Source: Armatimonas rosea
GTDB lineage: Bacteria; Armatimonadota; Armatimonadia; Armatimonadales; Armatimonadaceae
Length of the DNA: 64,000 nt
Direction of reading: 5' to 3'
Assembly: GCF_014202505.1 (NCBI RefSeq)
Contig: NZ_JACHGW010000001.1
Coordinates: forward strand, 1,240,001 to 1,304,000
Part shown: piece after piece, positions 50,844 through 59,160 of the stretch
How the letters are laid out: each line of letters opens with the position of its first letter
Position numbering within the stretch: position 1 is the stretch's first letter
Translations under genes and position numbers: made by a program
Notes under the pieces: generated by a model
What the model was told of the DNA's origin: nothing
The model's database searches: none
The model's input: only the letters and a program-made list of their open reading frames with translations

Positions 50844-50878
50844 TCTATACGCTTGTCTATACGCCCCCTCGCTATGAT
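50844..50878 (+). promoter_or_regulatory. Direct repeat and -10 of the MFS gene: candidate SARP site
   Basis: TCTATACGC repeats at 50844-50852 and 50856-50864 (period 12 bp). A -10 TATGAT (50873-50878) follows 8 bp after the second repeat. SARP proteins bind heptamer direct repeats whose last copy is 8 bp upstream of -10. Confidence 0.6.
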
Positions 50879-50924
50879 GCCGCTAAAGAACCCCCGTGGT
50901 TTCGACGAAAGGAACCTACCCACC

Positions 50925-52199
50925 ATGAAAAACACTCCCGTCTGGCGCATTGTGAGCTACTTCGCGACCATTGCACTCTGCTTTGGGCTCGCGACAGGAA
51001 TCGCAGGAATCCCTGTCGCGTTCTACCTCAAGGATGTCTTAAAGCTCTCTCCTCAGGAGATGTCACGCTACGGGGCACTGCTCTCGATCCCGAGCTATGT
51101 CGGGTTTCTCCTGGGGTACCTCCGGGACCAGTGGAAGCCGCTGGGAAAGCACTGGGGAGACCGGGGCTACTTTGCGGTCGCTCCGCCCGTCACAGCGGCA
51201 TGCTATCTGTTTCTCGCCTCGGGTGAGCTGAGCTACAACCGCCTGGTGACCACCCTCCTGATCTGCGGCGTCTCCAACGGGCTGACCGGAGTGGCCTTGG
51301 GCGGGTTTATGGCGGCCACCGCGCGCCAGCACGCCATGACCGGGCGGCTGACCTCCGCCTTTATGTTTATCAACATGGTCCCCGGGATTATCGCATCCCT
51401 GGCAGGTGGCTGGCTGACAACCCACGTGCGCCCTCAGCATGTTTTTTTCTGTAGCGCCTTCTTTTCCCTGGTCTTAGTGGGGCTCGCCTTCTGGAAGCCG
51501 GTTTTTGTGGCCCCGCTGGAGGAGCTTGAGCCTGCCGCAGAGTACGAGGCCGCGCTGGAGACACTCCCGGGCTTGAAGGATCAGTTTAAGTCGGTTGCCT
51601 TCTGGTGTGCCTTTATCCTGGTGATCTTGTGGAACTTCTGCCCGGGCTGGGGGACACCGGTGTTCTTTCAGCTCACGAACAAGGTGAAGCTCACGCAGCA
51701 GGAGTTTGGGAACTACAGTGCGATCGTGCCGGGCTTTATCATGCTGGGGACAATCCTCTACAGCGCTCTGTGCCGCTGGATGTCGCTCTCGCGGCTCCTC
51801 TGGATAGGGACAATTCTGGGGATCGCGACCAATGGGCTGTTTCTGCTGATCCATAGCCCCCTACAGGCCTACTTAGTGGCGGCTCTGCTGGGGTTCTTAC
51901 TGGGGATGGCCAACTCCGCCTTCATGGACCTGGCGATGCGGACCTACCTCAAGGGGCGTGAGGGGATCGCCGGGGCGCTGGTGGGAACCGGGGGGAGCAT
52001 TGCGGGGGTGACCAGCGATCTGTTTGGAGCCTGGCTCTACGAAAAGGGTGGCTTTGGGCTAGCACTGGGGATCTCGACCGTCTTTACCGCGCTGATCCTG
52101 GTGGTGCTCCCGTTCATCCCGCACCACATTCGCCAGCCGAAAGAGGGCGAACAGGGAACCTTGAGCCTGCCTGCAACCGCGGTCGCTCCTGCCACTTGA
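50925..52199 (+). CDS. MFS transporter, BT1/major-facilitator type
   Basis: A 424-residue membrane protein with about twelve helices. IALCFGLATGIAGIPVAFYLKDVLKLSPQEMSRYGALLSIPS is the first loop region, and GYLRDQWKPLGKHWGDRGYFA resembles the folate-biopterin (BT1) or PucC-like group. A cytoplasmic loop lies near residues 190-205. ATG 50925 is chosen (AAAGGA upstream); an earlier ATG at 50874 would give a charged extension. Substrate unknown. Divergent from the regulator gene and possibly controlled by it. Confidence 0.85.
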   Translation: MKNTPVWRIVSYFATIALCFGLATGIAGIPVAFYLKDVLKLSPQEMSRYGALLSIPSYVGFLLGYLRDQWKPLGKHWGDRGYFAVAPPVTAACYLFLASGELSYNRLVTTLLICGVSNGLTGVALGGFMAATARQHAMTGRLTSAFMFINMVPGIIASLAGGWLTTHVRPQHVFFCSAFFSLVLVGLAFWKPVFVAPLEELEPAAEYEAALETLPGLKDQFKSVAFWCAFILVILWNFCPGWGTPVFFQLTNKVKLTQQEFGNYSAIVPGFIMLGTILYSALCRWMSLSRLLWIGTILGIATNGLFLLIHSPLQAYLVAALLGFLLGMANSAFMDLAMRTYLKGREGIAGALVGTGGSIAGVTSDLFGAWLYEKGGFGLALGISTVFTALILVVLPFIPHHIRQPKEGEQGTLSLPATAVAPAT

Positions 52200-52255
52200 C
52201 AAAGACTCGGGTTGGTGCTAATCTATTAGCAGTATGCTAAAGGATTAGCACCAAC
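52196..52255 (+). promoter_or_regulatory. blaI promoter with multi-half-site operator
   Basis: TTGACA (52196-52201), 17 bp, TAATCT (52219-52224). A perfect 13-bp dyad GTTGGTGCTAATC (52211-52223) / GATTAGCACCAAC (52243-52255) surrounds an inner dyad TTAGCA-gta-TGCTAA (52226-52240). The TTGACA overlaps the MFS stop. Confidence 0.85.
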
Positions 52256-52257
52256 TC

Positions 52258-52641
52258 ATGCACTTTACCGAGAAACTTAGCCGCCGCGAGCGGCAGATCC
52301 TAGAGGCGCTCTACCGACGAGGGGGGGCGTCGGTGGGCGATGTCCTCGCCGAGCTCCCCGATCCGCCCAGCTACTCCGCGGTTCGGGCGTTCTTGCGCAT
52401 CCTGGAGGAGAAGGGCCACGTGACCCACACCCAGGACGGTGCCAAGTACATCTACCACCCCGTCAATGCCCGCCCCCCCGTGGCCCGTGAGGCGCTCACC
52501 AAGCTCATGGAGACCTTCTTCGGAGGCCGCCCCGAGCAGGTGGTCGTCGCGCTCCTCACCGACGAGGAGCGCAAGCTCACCGACGACGAGCTGGAGCGGC
52601 TCTCCGTGCTGATTGCGGAGGCTCGCCAGAAAGGAACCTAA
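52258..52641 (+). CDS. blaI: BlaI/MecI/CopY-family repressor
   Basis: A 127-residue winged-helix repressor. LSRRERQILEALYRRGGASVGDVLAELPDPPSYSAVRAFLRILEEKGHVTH (5-57) is the DNA-binding domain, with the wing in AKYIYHPV. The C-terminal dimerisation helix (EALTKLMETFFGG to LERLSVLIAEARQKG) is where BlaR-type proteases cut repressors of this family. The operator dyad overlaps its -10. It is 4 nt upstream of the M56 gene. No beta-lactamase gene is present, so it probably senses another stress. Confidence 0.93.
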   Translation: MHFTEKLSRRERQILEALYRRGGASVGDVLAELPDPPSYSAVRAFLRILEEKGHVTHTQDGAKYIYHPVNARPPVAREALTKLMETFFGGRPEQVVVALLTDEERKLTDDELERLSVLIAEARQKGT

Positions 52642-52645
52642 TGCG

Positions 52646-55600
52646 ATGGCGCTCTTTTTTGTGGAACTGCTCGTTCGTGGCACCCTGCTGTGCCTCTTGG
52701 TCGCCCTAACACTGTTGCTCCTGCGCCGCGCCGCCGCGACCTACCGGCACCTGCTCTGCACGCTGGCGCTCTGTGGCCTACTCACGCTACCGCTGGTTCA
52801 GGAGCTATTGCCCCCCTTGCCCCTTTTGAAGGCAGATAAGCCTGTTGTGCTTGATCCCGGCCCCTTAGTTCCCCAGCGCTTTGAACCCATCCCCCAGCCC
52901 CTTCCCTCAGCACCCAGAGGGTACCCGGGAAGGGGAGAAGACCCACCCGGACCCTCCCTGCGGCAGGGAGGGTGGCTCGGAGCGAAGAATGAGCAGAGAG
53001 CCGGGTGGGTTCAGCCGGGTGGGTTCGGGGCATATGGGTTCTGGTGGGTTCTGGCTTGCTGGGCACTGGGAGCGGCTCTCCTGCTCGTGCGCCTTGCCGT
53101 GGCGCTGGTTCGTCTGCGCCAGCTGGAAAAGCGTAGCCAGCGCACAAGCCTTTTGGAGACTGAGATTCTGGTGAGCGAGCACATCACCACGCCGCTGACC
53201 TGGGGCGTTCGTTGCCCAGTGATCTTGCTTCCTGCCGCGCTACTTACCGGCGATCCCGCTGTCGCCGAGAGTGCCCTGCGCCACGAGAAAGCCCATATCG
53301 CCCGCCGCGACTGGCTCTGGCACTTGCTCGCGGAGGTCGTCTGTGCCCTCTGCTGGTTCCAGCCCGGCGCATGGTGGCTCCGCCGTCGGCTGCGCGCCGA
53401 GAGCGAGCGTGCCTGTGATGACCGGGTGCTTCTCTCGGGAGTCTCCGGCCCGGACTACGCGGCGCACCTGCTGGAGATTCTGAAAGTGGGGCGGGCAAGC
53501 TCACTCGCGCTGGGAATGGCGGCGGCGGGCAGTATGGAGGCGCGTGTGAAGCATATTCTCGATCCGAAAAAGCCGCGCCACTCACAGCGGCTGCGCCTGG
53601 CGCTCACGGCAGCACTCGGGCTGGCTCTTCTTCCGCTCGCGTCGCTCAAAGTCGCGGCCAAGCCCGGCGAGCGCCCTGTCAGTCGTCTACAAGAGGCGGT
53701 TGAGCTGCTCGCCCCCAAGCTGACTTTCCTAACCCCAAGTGCGTTGCTGGCACAGGCAAAAGCGACGTTGAGTGCGCCCAAACCCTTCGCGAAGCCGGAG
53801 GGTGGTGAGCCTAAGCGAGCCGGGAGGTTAATGATGCCACAGCCCCTTGCTCCTATACCTGCTCCTGCGACACCGGAGCCTCCCCGGCTTGCCCTTGAAA
53901 AAGTCGTCTGGAACGAGGCGGTGGATGGCTTGCAGGCGGGCTTTCTTCTCACTTCCAGCTCCCGCGTCCCGCTGGGCTCCAAGCTCACCTACCAGACCCT
54001 AGTGCGCAACACGTCCAACAAGCCCCTCGCATTTCTGACGCGCCTGCTCCAGTACGACGGCTACGAAGTGCCCACTGTTGACGGCAAGCCGACCAAAGGC
54101 GCGAAGCGCGGCTACCCGCTCGATCCGCTCTACTCCGTCACGCTGGCCCCCGGCGAGTCGGTGATTGTCCCAGCACAAAATGGCCGAGAGAGCCTGGAAC
54201 TCTACGTGGGCGAGGGCGGCAGTAGCGACAGCCCGAGTATCGCCGCGTTCACGCCGGGGCACCTGAAGATTGTCCAGCCCGTCACGATCTACCGCACACC
54301 CGACAAGCTCTCCCTCGCCGACATGATGGGAATCTACACGCTCTCCAAGGTCTCCCCCGACGGCAGAGTGCGCACCGAGCCTGCAAATCGGGCAACAGGT
54401 CTGGGGGGCGATACGGGACGAATCGAGGGTGGGCAGACACTGGAAGCCTACAGCTACCTCGAAATTGGCACGCTCAATGCGGCGGCGGAGCGCAACGCCA
54501 GCACGGCGGTCTGGGGCAAGATAGACAAGGGGCTCCAGTGCGGTATCCGTTTGGTCAATCCAACCCGTGCTCTCAAAACTGGCGAGACACTGCAGGCTGA
54601 GTTTCTCTGGCGCAACACCACGAGCACCCCGATTACCACCCCGCTTCCACGTGCATCCGATCTCTATCCCATTCTCAGCGACACTACTGGGCATGGGCTC
54701 CCGATCGACTTTGGTGCACGTCTGATGCTCTACTCCCCAGCCGTGAGCCTGGGAGCGCGTGAGATACGCTCCCTGGGAGTGGTCGCGCTGACGCTGGTTC
54801 CCAAGGGGACACCCCCACCGACGAGCAACCTGGCACCAGGGCACATCACGCTGGCACCTGGCACCTACAAGCTCAGTGGCTTCGGGGGTGTCAGTGCGCC
54901 CGGCGGGCCAAACCCTCAGAGCGGCGAGGCTACCTTCACTGTGGTCGGTGATATACCGCCCGCCGTTTTCAGCGATGGTATTGCTTGGGGAGAGACGCTC
55001 GAAGGGTTTCAGCTAGGGCTCCGTGATGAGGGGATGCCGCAGTGCTCACTCTGGGTGCGAAATGTCTCTTCAAAAAACCTTGAGTACCCACACCCCTCTT
55101 GGAATGTTTCGACCCAGCGCTCCCTAGTGATCCTGATAGGGAGACGTGACGAGCTCACCTACCCCCAACGCTCTTCCTCATTCCCCTTTTCCCGGCAGAC
55201 ACTAGCACCTGGGCAAAAGCGACAACTGATGACCTATACCATTCAGATCAGGGAAGGGCAGATTCGTGATCTCCTTCACCTTGGAACCGCTCCCTTGCCA
55301 AGCTTGTTCGCTCAGTTTCGCTTTCAGTGCGGAGCCCATAAGCAGGCTACAGGAAGCCTACCGGTAATTCCCCAGGAAGACGAGCCGATTACTTGGGGGA
55401 GAGTGGAGCAGGGCCTGCAACTGGGGCTTCGTCTGCCCAAGGGCGTGACGACATTTGCAAAGCTTAGCCAAGTGCACTTTGAAGTATTTCTTCGTAATCG
55501 CTCCGATAAGTCTCTTACGGCAAGCTGGGTTGCTCCATCGCGCTTTGAGCTCTATGGCCCCGATATCTTCACCACGGAGGGTGAGCCGATTCCCTATATC

Positions 55601-55855
55601 CACACCGTCGCAGGGCCGTATATCCAGCAGGCAAAGCGACTGGCGGTTGGGGAGAGCATCGTGCTGGGGACGATTGCAATCCCGGAGCAGGCTCAAGAGC
55701 GGTGGGACTCCCTGCCGCAGGGGCCGTATCTGGCGAGTGGCTCACCGCCGCCGAGCCCCTACGAAGCACGCTTTTCACTGGGGGTCACGGTTGCAGGGAA
55801 AAGTGAGCAGACTCTCACCGCTCGCCTGCCGTTTACCGTGTCGCGCCCACGCTGA
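52646..55855 (+). CDS. BlaR1-like M56 metallopeptidase with repeated C-terminal modules
   Basis: A 1069-residue membrane sensor. Helices at 5-30, 40-55, 135-155 and about 315-335. HEKAH (213-217) with AESERACDD (third ligand Glu 252/254) is the gluzincin site facing the cytoplasm. Instead of a penicillin-binding domain, the C-terminus (from about 400) contains four modules beginning near nt 53905, 54507, 54979 and 55388 with W-(N/G)-x(4)-GLQ-x-G-(F/I/L) patterns. A GC-rich palindrome lies in frame at about residue 105. ATG 52646 follows AAAGGAA. Ligand unknown. Confidence 0.85.
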   Translation: MALFFVELLVRGTLLCLLVALTLLLLRRAAATYRHLLCTLALCGLLTLPLVQELLPPLPLLKADKPVVLDPGPLVPQRFEPIPQPLPSAPRGYPGRGEDPPGPSLRQGGWLGAKNEQRAGWVQPGGFGAYGFWWVLACWALGAALLLVRLAVALVRLRQLEKRSQRTSLLETEILVSEHITTPLTWGVRCPVILLPAALLTGDPAVAESALRHEKAHIARRDWLWHLLAEVVCALCWFQPGAWWLRRRLRAESERACDDRVLLSGVSGPDYAAHLLEILKVGRASSLALGMAAAGSMEARVKHILDPKKPRHSQRLRLALTAALGLALLPLASLKVAAKPGERPVSRLQEAVELLAPKLTFLTPSALLAQAKATLSAPKPFAKPEGGEPKRAGRLMMPQPLAPIPAPATPEPPRLALEKVVWNEAVDGLQAGFLLTSSSRVPLGSKLTYQTLVRNTSNKPLAFLTRLLQYDGYEVPTVDGKPTKGAKRGYPLDPLYSVTLAPGESVIVPAQNGRESLELYVGEGGSSDSPSIAAFTPGHLKIVQPVTIYRTPDKLSLADMMGIYTLSKVSPDGRVRTEPANRATGLGGDTGRIEGGQTLEAYSYLEIGTLNAAAERNASTAVWGKIDKGLQCGIRLVNPTRALKTGETLQAEFLWRNTTSTPITTPLPRASDLYPILSDTTGHGLPIDFGARLMLYSPAVSLGAREIRSLGVVALTLVPKGTPPPTSNLAPGHITLAPGTYKLSGFGGVSAPGGPNPQSGEATFTVVGDIPPAVFSDGIAWGETLEGFQLGLRDEGMPQCSLWVRNVSSKNLEYPHPSWNVSTQRSLVILIGRRDELTYPQRSSSFPFSRQTLAPGQKRQLMTYTIQIREGQIRDLLHLGTAPLPSLFAQFRFQCGAHKQATGSLPVIPQEDEPITWGRVEQGLQLGLRLPKGVTTFAKLSQVHFEVFLRNRSDKSLTASWVAPSRFELYGPDIFTTEGEPIPYIHTVAGPYIQQAKRLAVGESIVLGTIAIPEQAQERWDSLPQGPYLASGSPPPSPYEARFSLGVTVAGKSEQTLTARLPFTVSRPR
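52951..52973. repeat. Perfect palindrome inside the M56 reading frame
   Basis: ACCCTCCCTGC-g-GCAGGGAGGGT. The surrounding codons (about 52905-53035) encode Gly/Pro-rich low-complexity sequence between two helices, consistent with an in-frame insertion of an intergenic-type repeat. Confidence 0.6.
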
Positions 55856-55866
55856 GAAAGCGCTGG

Positions 55867-55872
55867 TACACT
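55867..55872 (+). promoter_or_regulatory. hisK -10 element, leaderless GTG start
   Basis: TACACT, 6 nt before the GTG at 55879. Confidence 0.5.
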
Positions 55873-55878
55873 AGGCCC

Positions 55879-56715
55879 GTGATTACCTTTGACTACCACA
55901 GCCACAACGACCGCTGTGGCCACGCGGTCGGGAAGCTGGAGGACTATGTCCAGCAGGCCGTGGCGCTGGGGCTGACCCACTTTGGCATGTCCGACCACGG
56001 TCCCGCCTACTGGCTGGAGGGCGACCATGCCCAGCCGACAATCCAGATGGCGGTCTCGGAGCTGCCGAGCTATGTTGCGGAGGCAGTGGCACTCAAAGAG
56101 CGCTACGCCGACCAGCTCGCGCTCGCCGTGGGGATCGAGGCGGACTTTATCGAGGGGCAGGAAGAGGCGCTCGCGGGCTGGCTAGCGGCGCACCCCTTTG
56201 ACTATGTCTTAGGAAGCGTGCACTACTGCCTGGGCAAGAGTGTCTTCGACCGGCGGCGCTGGCGTGAGCAAGACCCGGAGGCGGTCTTCCGGGACTACTA
56301 CCGCCAGGTGGTTCTCGCAGCACGCTCCGGGCTCTTTGATATTCTCTCGCACCTGAGTGTCATCGACACCTACGCCCCTAAGATCCCCGAGCGCCTCGCC
56401 GACGAGCTCTACCCCCCTGTGGCGGCGGCGATTGCGGAGTCGGGCTGCATTGTCGAGCTCAACACATCGTGCTACCGCAAACAACCGTCCTGGGACGCGC
56501 CGTACCCGAACCCAAAGCTCCTCACCGAGCTGATCGCCCACGGTGTCCCCCTCACCTTTGGCTCGGACTGCCACGCGCCACAGGAGATTCATTTTGCGCG
56601 TGAAAGGGTGGAGGAGCTCCTTGCAACGTTTGAAATTTCTCCGAAAGCGCAACCAAATCGGGTAAAACGTGGTCAGATCATGACGTTTTGTGTTCCCCCG
56701 CGTCGCGGGGGCTAG
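55879..56715 (+). CDS. hisK: PHP-type histidinol-phosphatase
   Basis: A 278-residue metal-dependent phosphatase of histidine biosynthesis, HisJ/HisK type. ITFDYHSHNDRCGHAVG gives the HxH and C-G-H metal ligands, FGMSDHGPAYW the next, VGIEADFIEG the Glu, YVLGSVHYC a His, VELNTSCYRK, and TFGSDCHAPQEI the DxH motif. The start is GTG. The last residues (VPPRRGG) and the TAG come from a GC-rich palindrome, so the original end has probably been replaced. Confidence 0.9.
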   Translation: MITFDYHSHNDRCGHAVGKLEDYVQQAVALGLTHFGMSDHGPAYWLEGDHAQPTIQMAVSELPSYVAEAVALKERYADQLALAVGIEADFIEGQEEALAGWLAAHPFDYVLGSVHYCLGKSVFDRRRWREQDPEAVFRDYYRQVVLAARSGLFDILSHLSVIDTYAPKIPERLADELYPPVAAAIAESGCIVELNTSCYRKQPSWDAPYPNPKLLTELIAHGVPLTFGSDCHAPQEIHFARERVEELLATFEISPKAQPNRVKRGQIMTFCVPPRRGG

Positions 56716-56719
56716 GGGG
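56695..56719. repeat. GC-rich palindrome fusing into the hisK 3' end
   Basis: CCCCCGCG (56695-56702) t CGCGGGGG (56704-56711) then CTAGGGGG (56712-56719). The TAG ends hisK; the following GGGGG lies 9 nt before the TTG of terC and can act as its Shine-Dalgarno. Related to 45916-45937. Confidence 0.65.
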
Positions 56720-56728
56720 CAAGCTGTT

Positions 56729-57535
56729 TTGGAGAATCTGACGAATTTTAGCTGGGTGACAAGTCCGGGGGCCTGGATAGGGCTACTGACACTGATCGCA
56801 CTGGAGATCGTGTTGGGGATCGACAACATTGTCTTTATCTCCATCCTCTCTGGGAAGCTTCCCCCTGAGCAGCAAGCACAGGGCCGCAAGACCGGCATGA
56901 CCCTCGCGGTGATTCCTCGAATTGTTCTACTGCTCTTCATCCCACTGGTGCTGAGCATGAAGGCGGCGCTCTTCCACCTCCCCTTCAAGGACCCCCATAC
57001 TGGTGCGCCGGGGATCGGAATCTCGCTGCAGGACCTGGTGCTGATTATCGGCGGGATCTTCCTCTTGGGGAAAGCGGCCCACGAGCTCCACAGTAAGCTG
57101 GAGGGCGACGATCATATCGAGGAGAACCCGGAGGAGCGCAAGAGTGGCAGTGGCAAGTTCGCTGCCGTGATGGTGCAGATCATGCTCCTCAACATTGTCT
57201 TCTCCCTCGACTCGATTGTCACCGCCATTGGCATGATCCCCCCCAGCCAGGTGACCGTGATGATCCTGGCGGTGCTGGTCTCCACAGGGATCATGGCCCT
57301 GACAGTCAACCCCGTGAGCCGCTTTGTCGAGAAGCACCCCGGTGTCAAGATCCTGGCGCTCTCGTTTCTCTTGCTGATCGGCTTTAACCTCGTGATTGAG
57401 GGCTTTCACTTCGAGATTCCTCAAGGGTATGTCTATTTCTCGATGGGTTTCTCGGTCTTTGTCCAGGTGCTCAATATCCGGGCGAACTCGGATAAGAAGA
57501 ATAAGGCTGTTGAGCTTATCGAACCCAAGCTATAA
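56729..57535 (+). CDS. TerC-family membrane protein
   Basis: A 268-residue membrane protein with seven to eight helices. WIGLLTLIALEIVLGIDNIVFISILSGKLP contains the conserved Glu and Asp-Asn of TerC. LLNIVFSLDSIVTAIGM repeats the pattern with another Asp. TerC proteins export metal ions or metallate secreted enzymes. I prefer the TTG at 56729; the open frame from 56690 would begin inside the palindromic repeat and give an Arg/Gly-rich extension. Confidence 0.9.
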   Translation: MENLTNFSWVTSPGAWIGLLTLIALEIVLGIDNIVFISILSGKLPPEQQAQGRKTGMTLAVIPRIVLLLFIPLVLSMKAALFHLPFKDPHTGAPGIGISLQDLVLIIGGIFLLGKAAHELHSKLEGDDHIEENPEERKSGSGKFAAVMVQIMLLNIVFSLDSIVTAIGMIPPSQVTVMILAVLVSTGIMALTVNPVSRFVEKHPGVKILALSFLLLIGFNLVIEGFHFEIPQGYVYFSMGFSVFVQVLNIRANSDKKNKAVELIEPKL

Positions 57536-57536
57536 T
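57531..57536 (+). promoter_or_regulatory. Perfect -10 element of the PMT gene, leaderless start
   Basis: TATAAT overlaps the terC stop and ends 7 nt before the ATG at 57544. An AGGAGG is present but only 1 nt from the ATG, too close to serve as a Shine-Dalgarno. Confidence 0.6.
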
Positions 57537-57543
57537 AGGAGGT

Positions 57544-59157
57544 ATGAACAACCTCACACCAGCCCATTTTCTCCTGCCACTGACGGTGGTGTTCTTGGTC
57601 TCAAAAGCACTCTGGGACTTCTTTCGTCTGAAAGAGGCCCAGGAGAGACCCGGGCTGGAACAAGAGCCGCTACAGCGCCTCGACCACCTGCTGGCCGGGA
57701 CTCTGGCGATGGGGTTTTTCTGCATCATCCTCTGGCGGCTTGATTTTCCCGCCAAGGCGGTCTTCGATGAGTGCTACCACTCCCGCACGGGGATGCAGTA
57801 CCTGATCGGGCAGAACCCGATGGAGTGGACCCACCCGCCGCTGGCGAAGCTGATTATCGCGGGGGGGCTCAAGCTCTTTGGCGGGACCTTCAACCCAACC
57901 GAGGGGATCTACAAGCCCGACATGAGCTTCTCCCACGCCGCCGCGTTTGGCTGGCGCTTTGGGAGCACGGTCTTTGGAGCGCTCTCGATCTGGCTGATGT
58001 TCTACCTGGCGCGCGCCGTCACGGGAAACCGGCTGGCGGCGCTCCTGGCGACCGTGATGCTGGCCCTGGATGGGGTCTTCTTTGTCCAGAGCCGGATCGC
58101 GATGACCAATATCTACACGGTCTGCTTTATCCTCGCGGCGGCGCTGGCGGCCTGGAACTACCGGGCGAGTGGCAAGACCGGGTGGATGCTCCTGCTCGGC
58201 CTGGCACTGGGCCTTGCGGTGGCGACACGCTGGACCACGCTCTATGCCGTGGGCCTGATCGGGCTCTGGCTCCTCGCCTACGACCTGCCCCGCGCGGCCA
58301 AGTCCCCCAAGGTGCTGGGGCTGGCAGGCCTAGGTGTCACCCTTCTTGGGGTGCTCTTTGTCAAGGCCGCGAGCTTCTACAAGGCCGATCCGATGCACCC
58401 TGAGGCGGGTCAGGCGATTGTCGGTGCGCTAGGGCCTCTGCTAGTGGGCTCGGTGGTGCTCTACCTGCTGGTCTTTGGGGTTCTCAAGGCCCTAGACCGC
58501 AAGAACACGCTCCTCTCACTGCCCGGCTGGTACCTGCTGACCTTTATCGGGATGCCCGTGGCGCTCTACCTGCTCTCCTATCTCCCCTACATGCGCCAGG
58601 GCCACGATCTCTTCAAGGTATTTGATGAGCAGCGCAACATGTGGAACTACCACGCGGGCATGAAGGAGACCCATCCCTACAGCTCGCCCTGGTGGTCGTG
58701 GCCGCTGGTGCTGCGCCCGACCTGGTACGAGTACAGCGCGGTCGGGCCGGGGGACAACCGCATCACCGGGATTGTCTGTATCGGCAATGTCTTTGTCTGG
58801 TGGGCGAGCATACCGGCGCTGGTCTTTGCGGCCTGGCGTGCCCGGCGCGATCGACATGTTGGGCTGGGGTTTGCCGCGCTGCTGGGGCTGGGGCTCTGGC
58901 TGGCCTGGGGGATTCAGCCCCGCTCGCTGGTGTTTCTGCACTACTTCTTCGAGGCGCTGCCCTTTGCCTGTATCGCCCTAGGCCACTTTGGCGCACGCCT
59001 GTGGGCCAGCCGCGACGACGACTACCGCTACATGGCGGCGGGCTACGGGGCGCTGATCCTCTTCTGGTTTGGCTTCTTCTACCCGCTGCTCTCGGCCCTG
59101 CCCATCCCCGATCTCTACGTGCGGGCGCACCTCTGGCTCGGAAAGCTCTGGCTCTAG
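57544..59157 (+). CDS. Dolichyl-phosphate-mannose-protein mannosyltransferase (PMT)-like GT-C
   Basis: A 537-residue membrane glycosyltransferase with about eleven helices. KAVFDECYHSRTGMQYLIGQNPMEWTHPPLAKLIIAGG carries the catalytic Asp-Glu of GT39 enzymes in the first loop and the conserved HPP. GWRFGSTVFGALSIWL and LDGVFFVQSRIAMTNIYTVCF are the PMT helix 2-3 signatures. It probably transfers a sugar from a polyprenyl carrier to a protein or lipid on the outer face. It is 8 nt downstream of terC and followed 3 nt later by another GT-C-like gene. Confidence 0.88.
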   Translation: MNNLTPAHFLLPLTVVFLVSKALWDFFRLKEAQERPGLEQEPLQRLDHLLAGTLAMGFFCIILWRLDFPAKAVFDECYHSRTGMQYLIGQNPMEWTHPPLAKLIIAGGLKLFGGTFNPTEGIYKPDMSFSHAAAFGWRFGSTVFGALSIWLMFYLARAVTGNRLAALLATVMLALDGVFFVQSRIAMTNIYTVCFILAAALAAWNYRASGKTGWMLLLGLALGLAVATRWTTLYAVGLIGLWLLAYDLPRAAKSPKVLGLAGLGVTLLGVLFVKAASFYKADPMHPEAGQAIVGALGPLLVGSVVLYLLVFGVLKALDRKNTLLSLPGWYLLTFIGMPVALYLLSYLPYMRQGHDLFKVFDEQRNMWNYHAGMKETHPYSSPWWSWPLVLRPTWYEYSAVGPGDNRITGIVCIGNVFVWWASIPALVFAAWRARRDRHVGLGFAALLGLGLWLAWGIQPRSLVFLHYFFEALPFACIALGHFGARLWASRDDDYRYMAAGYGALILFWFGFFYPLLSALPIPDLYVRAHLWLGKLWL

Positions 59158-59160
59158 GCG

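Noticed and set aside
46767-52199. Secondary-metabolite cluster, because of the SARP regulator
   Set aside because: No biosynthetic enzyme (PKS, NRPS, terpene or RiPP) is nearby; only a WD40 protein and one transporter.
52258-55855. Beta-lactam resistance operon
   Set aside because: There is a BlaI repressor and an M56 protease, but no penicillin-binding sensor domain and no beta-lactamase gene.
57537-57543. AGGAGG as Shine-Dalgarno of the PMT gene
   Set aside because: Only 1 nt separates it from the ATG; the TATAAT 7 nt upstream explains the start better.
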